Virus record (IMG/VR): IMGVR_UViG_3300032296_002041
Location: 1 to 22,218 of that record
Origin: a virus
Strand: one strand, 5' to 3'
DNA length: 22,218 nucleotides
The notes beneath the pieces are model-generated. The model was not told where the DNA came from and did not search any database. It worked only from the letters and a program-made list of their open reading frames with translations. This document shows positions 14,978 to 20,667 of the stretch, piece by piece (positions within the stretch are counted from its first letter, which is position 1; each line of letters opens with the position of its first letter). The translations under genes and the position numbers were made by a program.

Positions 14978-17448
14978 TGAAATTTAAGACACTGTATGAG
15001 GTCGGGTTCACCGACCTCGTGTCCGTTATCCCGCCGAACGCTGAGTTGTCGGCCATGTCTAAAATCCAAGCGGATCAGGCAGGCAAAGCGCCCGGTCGGC
15101 AGAATGCGCAAGGCACATGGGGAGGCTATGCTTGGCAGGACTATGTGCCGACGCCCAATGATGTGGAACGGTGGGACCGCAGCCATGCTAATATCGGCTT
15201 GAAGGCCAGCAAATATCCTGCGGTTGACATTGATGTTGTTAACGAGGGGCTGGCTAGGGTCATTGGGGATATGGCGGTGAAGGCATTGGGCAAAGCGCCT
15301 ATGCGTATTGGTCGTTACCCCAAGCGCCTGTTCATGTATCGCACCGACGATAAGATCGGCCGTATGCAAGTGCGGTTCCGCGATGGCCGTGGTGTCGAGC
15401 AGCTTGTAGAATTTCTAGGGGACGGGCAGCAATACGTCATCGCAGGTATTCACCCTATCACTAAGGAGCCATACAGTCTCGATGTGGACTTGGAGGCACG
15501 CGGCCCGGCTGGGTTGAAGAAGGTCACGCGGGAAAAGATTGAGCGGTTCTTTGCTGATCTGACGGAGACGTTGGAGATGATGGGCTGCGAGATTATCCAC
15601 GCCGACAAGACGGCACAGAAGGCAGTCGAGCGGCAGTCGGTCGATCAGGCTTCGCTTACTGCGCCAAGCGTTATCCATGTGGCTGCTGCGGTGACCGCGA
15701 TCCCGAACAAGACCGAACACTTTCCTGACCGTGATGACTATATCCGCATGGGCTATGCCATCAAGGCTGCGTGTGGCCCTGACAATGAGACGGATGCGTT
15801 CGAGATTTTCGCAGGCTGGGCCGAGCGTTGGGAAGACGGCGTTAACTCGCTCGATACTATCGAAGCAGACTTCGGCCGTATGCACCCGCCCTATGAGTTG
15901 GGTTGGGACTGGCTGGCGGATAAGGCTGCGACCTTTGGCTACAAGCGTGAGGTCGATGAGTTCGATGTGACGGACTTCAGCGACGAAGACTTTGGCGTGG
16001 TGGCCTCGGCTGGCGAAACGCCGATTGAGTATAGCGACATTGCATTGGCGCAGCGCGTTGCTCGGCTACACGTTTCGGATATCCGATACGTTGTGGGCGG
16101 CATGGGCTGGGTCGCATGGGACGGCAACAAGTGGGCCAAGGACGTAGCGAACAAGCATCTGTCCATCGTCCGCAAGGTCTGCGCTCAAGCATCGGCCGAG
16201 GCGTTGCAGAACATCGAAAGCCCACAAAAGGGTGAGCGGATCGCGCAGCGTGTGGCGTCGTATAATGTCATCGCTAACGTGGCGAAGCTGGCGGCTGTTG
16301 AGCCTGCCATGCAGGCGACAACCGAACAGCTAGACGCCGACATCTATATCCTCAACACCCGGTCGGGCATGGTGGACCTGAAGACGGGGGTCTTATTCGC
16401 GCATGATCGTTCTCGCATGTGCACAAAATGCACATCGGTCGAGGCGGACTTCAGCAAGCCAGCCCCGCAATGGCAAGCGTTTCTCAATGAGGCGTGCAAC
16501 GGTGATGGTGAGTTAATCACTTACCTTCAAAGGTTGGCTGGCTATTCGGCTACAGGTTCGACCAAAGAGCATGTGCTTGCCTTCGCCCACGGCTCCGGCG
16601 GTAATGGCAAAGGAACCTTCCTTGGAGCGATAGGCAATATCCTTGGCGATTATGCCACCGTGGCCAGTGCGGACGTATTCTTGGCGTCGAACAATCAGCG
16701 TCACCCTACAGAGTTGGCGTCGTTGATGGGCGCAAGGCTCGTTCACGCGCAGGAGATTGATCCATCGCGCAAGTGGGATGAAGCCAAGGTCAAGGCGCTG
16801 ACTGGCGGGGACAAGATCAGTGCGCGCTTCATGCGGCAGGATTTGTTTGAGTTCAATCCGCAGTTCACGCTTGTAATCGCGGGCAATACAAAGCCAGAGA
16901 TTACTAATGTGGACGATGCTATGCGTCGGCGTATGCACCTGATCCCGTTCGAGACTAAGCCGCTCCGCAAGGACGTTGACTTGCCGGACAAGCTGAAGGA
17001 GGAATACCCAGCCATCTTGGCGTGGGTTATCGAAGGTGCGAAGGCTTGGCTGGAGCAGGGCTTGAACCCACCGCAGGTAGTTATCCAAGCTACCGATGAG
17101 TATCTCGCAGGAGAGGACGCATTGGCCCGCTGGATCACTGAACGCTGCGTGGCTGGGCCTGACAACGAGATGACTACCAATGAGGCGTTCAATGATTTCC
17201 GTGACTGGTGCAAGGAAAACAACGAGGGCAAGGGGCGTGACTGGTCGCAGCGTAAGTTTAATGGAGAGATGAAGACGCATGGCTATGAACCCACAAGGGA
17301 TCGGGCGACACGAACGAAGCGTGTGTTCCGTGGTCTTGAACTTCTCATAGGCGATGAGGACTATATGGTTATCAACGCCATGATCGATGAGCAGTCGGAC
17401 GATTTCTTTGGCGTTCAGATTAACTTCAAAGCAGGTGAGGAGGACTAA
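14977..17448 (+). CDS. Prim-Pol primase / superfamily 3 helicase (823 aa)
   Basis: This is a fused replication-initiation protein. Residues about 1-200 are a bifunctional primase-polymerase (AEP) domain: 'KYPAVDIDVVNEG' provides the D-x-D metal pair (Asp84, Asp86) and 'GDGQQYVIAGIHP' the later conserved segment. A PriCT-like helical linker follows ('DDYIRMGYAIKAACG...FAGWAERWEDG'). The C-terminal half is a D5_N/P4-type SF3 helicase with Walker A 'GSGGNGKGT' (about 538-546), motif B 'LVHAQEID', motif C 'FTLVIAGNTKPEI' and arginine finger region 'DDAMRRRMHLIPF'. It should prime and unwind DNA for the family A polymerase encoded on the other strand. The length is usual for P4-type fusions. Confidence 0.93.
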   Translation: MKFKTLYEVGFTDLVSVIPPNAELSAMSKIQADQAGKAPGRQNAQGTWGGYAWQDYVPTPNDVERWDRSHANIGLKASKYPAVDIDVVNEGLARVIGDMAVKALGKAPMRIGRYPKRLFMYRTDDKIGRMQVRFRDGRGVEQLVEFLGDGQQYVIAGIHPITKEPYSLDVDLEARGPAGLKKVTREKIERFFADLTETLEMMGCEIIHADKTAQKAVERQSVDQASLTAPSVIHVAAAVTAIPNKTEHFPDRDDYIRMGYAIKAACGPDNETDAFEIFAGWAERWEDGVNSLDTIEADFGRMHPPYELGWDWLADKAATFGYKREVDEFDVTDFSDEDFGVVASAGETPIEYSDIALAQRVARLHVSDIRYVVGGMGWVAWDGNKWAKDVANKHLSIVRKVCAQASAEALQNIESPQKGERIAQRVASYNVIANVAKLAAVEPAMQATTEQLDADIYILNTRSGMVDLKTGVLFAHDRSRMCTKCTSVEADFSKPAPQWQAFLNEACNGDGELITYLQRLAGYSATGSTKEHVLAFAHGSGGNGKGTFLGAIGNILGDYATVASADVFLASNNQRHPTELASLMGARLVHAQEIDPSRKWDEAKVKALTGGDKISARFMRQDLFEFNPQFTLVIAGNTKPEITNVDDAMRRRMHLIPFETKPLRKDVDLPDKLKEEYPAILAWVIEGAKAWLEQGLNPPQVVIQATDEYLAGEDALARWITERCVAGPDNEMTTNEAFNDFRDWCKENNEGKGRDWSQRKFNGEMKTHGYEPTRDRATRTKRVFRGLELLIGDEDYMVINAMIDEQSDDFFGVQINFKAGEED

Positions 17449-17450
17449 CA

Positions 17451-17786
17451 ATGTATGGGAACGAGTTCATGAAATATAAAGATGTCAGGGATGCGCTCAT
17501 CAACGAGATAGCCGCTACCAGAGTAGTCAGTGACGAGGTAACCGATACCGGGGTGGTCGATGTGGTCAATAGCCCTCCGCATTATAAGTCCGGTGGCATC
17601 GAGGCCATCGAAGGGATCGAAGCGTCGATGGAGCCGGAGGCATTTGCTGGCTACCTCAAGGGCAATATCATGAAATATATGTGGCGCTATGAGAGGAAGG
17701 GGAAGCCCGTTGAGGACTTGAAAAAGGCACAATGGTATCTTGGTCGGCTCATCGCTGCGCAGGAGAAAGTGAGCAGCCGAGATTGA
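17451..17786 (+). CDS. DUF3310 (SaV-like) protein (111 aa)
   Basis: AGGAGG lies seven bases before ATG 17451. The conserved DUF3310 core spans residues about 39-100: 'VNSPPHYKSGGIEAIEGIEA', 'FAGYLKGNIMKYMWRYERKG' and 'PVEDLKKAQWYLGRLI'. This family is frequent in phage nucleotide-metabolism and replication operons. To my knowledge it includes the C-terminal part of T7 gp1.7, reported as a nucleotide kinase. No P-loop is visible here, so activity is uncertain. It is the last gene of the rightward operon and is followed by a strong terminator. Confidence 0.85.
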   Translation: MYGNEFMKYKDVRDALINEIAATRVVSDEVTDTGVVDVVNSPPHYKSGGIEAIEGIEASMEPEAFAGYLKGNIMKYMWRYERKGKPVEDLKKAQWYLGRLIAAQEKVSSRD

Positions 17787-17817
17787 AATGCGCACCTAAA
17801 TGTTGGCGCTGTTGATT

Positions 17818-17844
17818 GAGGGGGCATAGCGCCCCCTCTTTTTT
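17818..17844 (+). terminator. intrinsic terminator of the rightward replication operon
   Basis: The stem GAGGGGGC / GCCCCCTC (8 bp, perfect) with loop ATAGC is followed directly by six T. It lies 32 bases after the DUF3310 stop. The T-tract touches the stop codon of the convergent HNH gene (17843-17845). The leftward direction has no T-run after the stem, so it is a one-way terminator. Confidence 0.9.
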
Positions 17845-18343
17845 ATAGTGGCCCCGGCGCGTCGTGGCCTGTTACAAATTTGAAAACTTCATTCGCTTCT
17901 TCCCGTGTCTCAAACCGACCAAGGAACATGCGATTGCCGCTAATCGTGGCATTTGCTTCGAACCGTGTCTGCCCCATTTTGGCAAAGGAACACCGGCTCA
18001 CTCCATGAGCAACACGACGGCCCGGATCGTGCTTAATTGGTTTGCGGGTTACAGGGTCGCGTTCGCGGAGTGGAGTGGGAACTACTAAATTGTTCCAGCG
18101 GTTGTCCAGTTTGTTACCGTTGACATGGCGGACGGCGTGCTGTGGCCATTCGCCTGTCATCATGTTCCATATGATCCGATGGGCTAGGGTCTGGCTCCCG
18201 GACAAAAGGACAGATATGCCGCCAGCAGTTACCTTGCCCGCTGGGCGTCCGGCGGGGAGTGATCCTCTTGGCTGGCGGTAGGTCAATGCTCCGGTGTCTG
18301 GGTCGTAGTTGAAGGTGTCTTTCAAAGTCTGATGTATGGTCAC
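17843..18343 (-). CDS. HNH/AP2 homing-type endonuclease (166 aa)
   Basis: It has the same architecture as the gene at 7783-8277: 'FNYDPDTGALTYR', 'AGRPAGKVTAGGISVLLSG', 'LAHRIIWNMMTGEWP', the HNH core 'RHVNGNKLDNRWNNL', then an AP2-like C-terminus 'RFEANATISGNRMFLGRFET'. I chose GTG 18343 because AAAGGA lies six bases upstream and homology begins there. The frame is open to 18478, but the extra 45 residues are translated from the motif-bearing leader. It has its own promoter about 160 bases upstream. It ends against the rightward terminator, a typical insertion position for a free-standing homing gene. The residue before the core His is Arg rather than the Asp of the paralogue; activity may still be intact. 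Confidence 0.88.
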   Translation of the reverse strand: MTIHQTLKDTFNYDPDTGALTYRQPRGSLPAGRPAGKVTAGGISVLLSGSQTLAHRIIWNMMTGEWPQHAVRHVNGNKLDNRWNNLVVPTPLRERDPVTRKPIKHDPGRRVAHGVSRCSFAKMGQTRFEANATISGNRMFLGRFETREEANEVFKFVTGHDAPGPL

Positions 18344-18500
18344 GTAAAATCCTTTCGGGCCGGGTTGGGCCGGGTTTGAAAATTCCGTGCACGGTTTGGC
18401 GTGAGCGGAAACCCGCAGAAAACAGCCATTGGTGCATGGTTGGGCCGGAAGTGCCGACTTTTCCCACCATTCACTCAAGAAAGCATATAGTAGGGTATTT

Positions 18501-18530
18501 ACATCTATAGATACTAGTATAGCTAGATGT
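18501..18530. repeat. 30-bp interrupted palindrome (operator-like)
   Basis: Half-sites ACATCTATAGATACT and, on the other strand, ACATCTAGCTATACT match at 12 of 15 positions. The centre is the perfect 10-mer ATACTAGTAT and the outer arms ACATCTA/TAGATGT are perfect. It covers the spacer and -10 of the leftward promoter and the tip of its -35, as expected of a repressor operator. Confidence 0.8.
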
Positions 18531-18533
18531 CAA
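18505..18533 (-). promoter_or_regulatory. promoter of the HNH gene
   Basis: On the minus strand a consensus TTGACA (18533-18528) is followed after 17 bases by CTATAG (18510-18505). Transcription would start near 18498, leaving a leader of about 155 bases before the GTG start. The leader contains two copies of the repeated 16-bp motif in sense orientation. The spacer is fully occupied by the 30-bp palindrome. Confidence 0.75.
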
Positions 18534-18692
18534 CACCCAAAATGCTATAGCGAATTTGAAAAAACCATGCACTTCTGGCCCAACCATGCACGGATGGCAG
18601 AAACAAGCCATTTTTAAGAGAGCCAAACCGTGCACGGATTTTTGCAAACCCGGCCTGAAAGGGTCAAACCATGCACGGATGGGAGTTTTACG

Positions 18693-19214
18693 TTAGTCGT
18701 CGTCAAACACACCCGGCAAGTCGTCCGCATCGAGATTATGAGAGCCGACTTGCTTGGTCGGTGTGACGTCGATGGTGACTTCTGGTTCTGGACTGTCTTG
18801 GTTTGATGACGCCAAGTTTAGCTGGCGCAGTGCATCAAGGTGGAGTTGGTTCACGTTGACTTGGACCGCTGTGGTCGGCTTGGCTTGGAACTTCTCCGGT
18901 GCTGCAACGCCAGCCAGCCATTTGCGTGTCTCGATCTTGAGCCTGTCAGCATTGGCCGATGTGTTGTCCGAGGCGTCGGCAATGTCGAGGCACTCATCCG
19001 CCCATTGGTCAGCCGCGATTGCACGGGCCTGTTTAAACCGCTCCTCCCGATCTGGGTCTTTGCGTATCCAATGATAGAGAGAAAGGTTGCTGATGTTAAG
19101 TTCACGAGCGAGGCCAGCCATTGTCAGGCCGGATGCAATCTTCTCCAGCAAAACAGTCTCACCAACCTTATCTAAGTTTGACGCAATGGTGCGCCGTTTA
19201 ATATGTCCAGCCAT
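18693..19214 (-). CDS. terminase small subunit (173 aa)
   Basis: Residues about 18-55 form the DNA-binding HTH ('GETVLLEKIASGLTMAGLAR', 'ISNLSLYHWIRKDP'). The central part 'RFKQARAIAADQWADECLDI' and 'RLKIETRKWLAGVAAPEKF' is the characteristic Sf6-type small terminase oligomerisation region ('..D.RKW.A....P.K(F/Y)'). The C-terminus is acidic (DADDLPGVFDDD). The protein recognises the packaging site and hands DNA to the large terminase. ATG 19214 is preceded by AAAGGATAAGAC. No large terminase lies downstream. The gene is instead followed by the 16-bp motif array and an HNH gene, and the virion genes are at the opposite end of the window. Confidence 0.88.
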   Translation of the reverse strand: MAGHIKRRTIASNLDKVGETVLLEKIASGLTMAGLARELNISNLSLYHWIRKDPDREERFKQARAIAADQWADECLDIADASDNTSANADRLKIETRKWLAGVAAPEKFQAKPTTAVQVNVNQLHLDALRQLNLASSNQDSPEPEVTIDVTPTKQVGSHNLDADDLPGVFDDD

Positions 19215-19225
19215 GTCTTATCCTT

Positions 19226-19270
19226 TATATGCCTCTATAAGCCCATATAAAGCCCATAGAGAGGCATATA
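19226..19270. repeat. interrupted inverted repeat between the XRE and terminase genes
   Basis: Perfect 11-bp arms TATATGCCTCT (19226-19236) and AGAGGCATATA (19260-19270) flank a 23-base centre containing AGCCCATA twice. It ends 11 bases before the terminase start, covering its ribosome-binding zone. It is probably an operator or mRNA structure controlling terminase expression, and the XRE protein encoded just upstream is an obvious candidate ligand. Confidence 0.7.
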
Positions 19271-19302
19271 GGGCGATTGCTAGGTAACTATCCCGATTGT
19301 AG

Positions 19303-19482
19303 CTATGCACGCTCCAGACCCCTTAAAAACGTCTCTAAGAGGATAGAGACTGGAGCGGGCACTGAACGGCCACCTTGCTCATAGTATCTGATCGACCGTT
19401 CGGACAGTCCTATCTTGTAGGCAAGCTGTCCTTGCGTCAGCTTTAGCCTCTCGCGTGTTGCTTTAAATTCTTCACTTGTCAT
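19303..19482 (-). CDS. XRE-type HTH regulator (59 aa)
   Basis: The frame from ATG 19482 to TAG 19303-19305 encodes an HTH_3 domain: 'EFKATRERLKLTQGQLAYKI' then 'GLSERSIRYYEQGGRSVPAP', a classic helix-turn-helix with the 'LTQ..LA...G.S...I..YE.G' signature, and a closing helix 'SILLETFLRGLERA'. It is little more than the DNA-binding domain itself. It overlaps the upstream gene by ATGA, with Shine-Dalgarno GAGGAAC. Located 88 bases ahead of the small terminase gene, with an inverted repeat between, it is a likely regulator of this operon or of late functions. Confidence 0.85.
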   Translation of the reverse strand: MTSEEFKATRERLKLTQGQLAYKIGLSERSIRYYEQGGRSVPAPVSILLETFLRGLERA

Positions 19483-19649
19483 TTGCTTTGTTCCTCAAGT
19501 CCGCGCCGGATGCCCTGCTCAACGAGGCGCATCCAGATTGTATGGTCCCAACCGCCGGACAGATATAGCTGCCCGTCGCTGTTGTCCTGCTTTTCGCATT
19601 GAGCCGCGCAAATTTGCCGTGCGGCGTGTGTTATTTCTTTATCGGTCAT
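19479..19649 (-). CDS. unknown small protein (56 aa)
   Basis: ATG 19649 overlaps the previous stop, and TGA 19479-19481 overlaps the XRE start. The protein starts MTDKEITHAARQICAAQCEK and contains 'LYLSGGWDHTIWMRLVEQGI'. It is a soluble, mixed-charge protein with two cysteines four residues apart, and no family is recognised. The end 'EEQSK' and its DNA are shared with the gene ending at 19846, so the junction sequence is duplicated. Chained ATGA overlaps on both sides support translation. Confidence 0.62.
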   Translation of the reverse strand: MTDKEITHAARQICAAQCEKQDNSDGQLYLSGGWDHTIWMRLVEQGIRRGLEEQSK

Positions 19650-19849
19650 GCTTCATCCTTTAGCGCCTTTTCGGCGTCCTCAATCAATTCAATAGGTGGG
19701 TAGCGTAGATAGGACACATGGTCTTTGCCTATCACGCCAAGCATCTCAAGAAACTCCATCAAGCGATAGGCCAAGGTTTCCCCGGCCCGTTCGATGTATC
19801 GTTCGGGCAACGCCAATTCGTCGTCCTCATCGTCGTCGTAGTAGGTCAT
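19646..19849 (-). CDS. unknown acidic small protein (67 aa)
   Basis: AAGGAACAAAGCAA precedes ATG 19849. The N-terminus is extremely acidic (MTYYDDDEDDELALPERYIE), followed by a helix 'GETLAYRLMEFLEMLGVIGK' and 'PPIELIEDAEKALKDEA'. Strong negative charge on a very small early protein is typical of DNA mimics and enzyme inhibitors, but that is only a compositional hint. It overlaps both neighbours by ATGA. Confidence 0.62.
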   Translation of the reverse strand: MTYYDDDEDDELALPERYIERAGETLAYRLMEFLEMLGVIGKDHVSYLRYPPIELIEDAEKALKDEA

Positions 19850-19983
19850 TTGCTTTGTTCCTTTTCACGTTCTGCGCGGCGTTCCGCGAATGTCTTGCCA
19901 TCGAGGCCGCGCAGCGGCCAAGCATCGTCTGACGATACGCGGTGGCTCCGGCCCATTGGCGCGGCTTGCTGCGGTTTAATCAT
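19846..19983 (-). CDS. small basic protein (45 aa)
   Basis: AAGGGG precedes ATG 19983, and TGA 19846-19848 overlaps the next start. The protein begins MIKPQQAAPMGRSHRVSSDD, continues 'WPLRGLDGKTFAERRAEREK' and ends EQSK. The C-terminal half is a charged helix. No family is recognised. Codon phase and chained overlap support a real gene. Confidence 0.58.
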   Translation of the reverse strand: MIKPQQAAPMGRSHRVSSDDAWPLRGLDGKTFAERRAEREKEQSK

Positions 19984-19986
19984 TGA

Positions 19987-20223
19987 TCAGGCCCCTTTCA
20001 AAAGTGATTTTAATTCGGCTTTGATTGCGCGGGCAGTTTCGCCTTTCCACGACGTAGCGTTAGATAGGAAATAGCGGACAACGCTTTCGGCGTCGTCATA
20101 ATAGTATTTGTCCCGGATCGTCTGCAGGCTATGCATTGCGTCAAGATAGGGAACCGCGCCGAAATAGGGCTTGGTCCAGTCGCGGCTAATATCGCGGGCA
20201 ATAATGTTTAGTGTACGGTTCAT
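19987..20223 (-). CDS. unknown phage protein of the 'ARDI..DW.KPYFGAVPYL' type (78 aa)
   Basis: I chose ATG 20223 because AGGGAGAATAAA precedes it; the frame is open to 20259. The sequence 'IIARDISRDWTKPYFGAVPY' followed by 'LDAMHSLQTIRDKYYYDDAE' and 'YFLSNATSWKGETARAIKAE' matches a small conserved hypothetical protein I know from many unrelated phages, where it is usually an early gene. Its function is not established. It is separated from the upstream gene by a structured 80-base region. Confidence 0.7.
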   Translation of the reverse strand: MNRTLNIIARDISRDWTKPYFGAVPYLDAMHSLQTIRDKYYYDDAESVVRYFLSNATSWKGETARAIKAELKSLLKGA

Positions 20224-20253
20224 TTTATTCTCCCTTACTGTTGTTGGCATTAG

Positions 20254-20316
20254 CGCCATAAACGCCGCGCCCTATTGATCGGCGCGGCTAATATGGCGGT
20301 AACGGATCAATCCGTT
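20254..20316. repeat. nested hairpins between two leftward genes
   Basis: An inner stem GCCGCGCC (20264-20271) / GGCGCGGC (20281-20288) is enclosed by an outer stem CGCCATA (20254-20260) / TATGGCG (20292-20298) with three unpaired bases on each side. Next to it AACGGAT CA ATCCGTT (20301-20316) is a 7-bp inverted repeat that spans the stop codon of the 52-residue gene. No T-run follows in either direction, so attenuation, RNA processing or protein binding is more likely than simple termination. Confidence 0.7.
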
Positions 20317-20465
20317 AAGTGTCCCTTCAACAACGCGTGAATTAAACGCGCCTCCCTTTTGCCTATCTTTTGACGCAATCTGTTATGCGTGCGGATCGCG
20401 TGATTGACGCTATCGGCGTTATATGCTGCGCCGGGTTGTTTATCGGTAATTATAAAGCTTTTCAT
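20307..20465 (-). CDS. small basic protein (52 aa)
   Basis: AGAAGGGATATGAA precedes ATG 20465, one base after the upstream stop. An earlier in-phase ATG belongs to the upstream reading frame. The protein begins MKSFIITDKQPGAAYNADSV and is rich in His, Arg and Lys afterward ('HAIRTHNRLRQKIGKREARL'), ending 'HALLKGHLTD'. It may bind nucleic acid. No family is recognised. Confidence 0.62.
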   Translation of the reverse strand: MKSFIITDKQPGAAYNADSVNHAIRTHNRLRQKIGKREARLIHALLKGHLTD

Positions 20466-20466
20466 T

Positions 20467-20655
20467 TCATATCCCTTCTCTTGCATAGCCGTAATCTTTC
20501 CAGCGCGGGCCGGTTAACGATCGCACAAGCTCGCGCTGTATCCAATGATAGCGCCAGCGCGCTTGGTTATAGGTTAAGCCGGGCCATGCTAGCGTCTCGC
20601 CATTATCCAGATTGATATACGCCCGGAATAGATCGCTTGTTGTTTGTTTAGTCAT
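20467..20655 (-). CDS. unknown small protein (62 aa)
   Basis: AAGGGGAAAGCATA precedes ATG 20655. The sequence 'DLFRAYINLDNGETLAWPGL' followed by 'TYNQARWRYHWIQRELVRSL' suggests a strand pair and an amphipathic helix rich in Arg and Trp. It resembles short conserved hypothetical proteins of phage early regions ('..F..Y...GE...WPGLT..QA...Y'), but I cannot name a family. It lies directly downstream of the GP88-type gene in the same operon. Confidence 0.65.
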   Translation of the reverse strand: MTKQTTSDLFRAYINLDNGETLAWPGLTYNQARWRYHWIQRELVRSLTGPRWKDYGYAREGI

Positions 20656-20667
20656 TATGCTTTCCCC

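Larger units (their letters stand above)
18384..18679. repeat. array of six 16-bp motifs, consensus CCAAACCRTGCACGGA
   Basis: Copies are at 18384-18399 (minus), 18429-18444 (minus), 18560-18575 (plus), 18579-18594 (plus), 18623-18638 (plus) and 18664-18679 (plus). All share the core AACCRTGCAC. Copies 1 and 5 are identical, and copy 3 is the most diverged outside the core. Orientation flips around the palindromic promoter at 18501-18533. I did not see the core elsewhere in the window. The array fills the space between the small terminase gene and the HNH gene, so it may be a packaging site, a replication origin or an operator array. Confidence 0.85.

Noticed and set aside
16513-17451. Minus-strand frame (312 codons) opposite the primase-helicase
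   Set aside because: The plus strand encodes clear SF3 helicase motifs. The antisense frame has no recognisable domain and no start signals.
18344-18478. 45-residue N-terminal extension of the HNH gene at 17843
   Set aside because: GTG 18343 has AAAGGA six bases upstream and marks the start of family similarity. The extension is Cys/Pro-rich translation of the motif-bearing leader.
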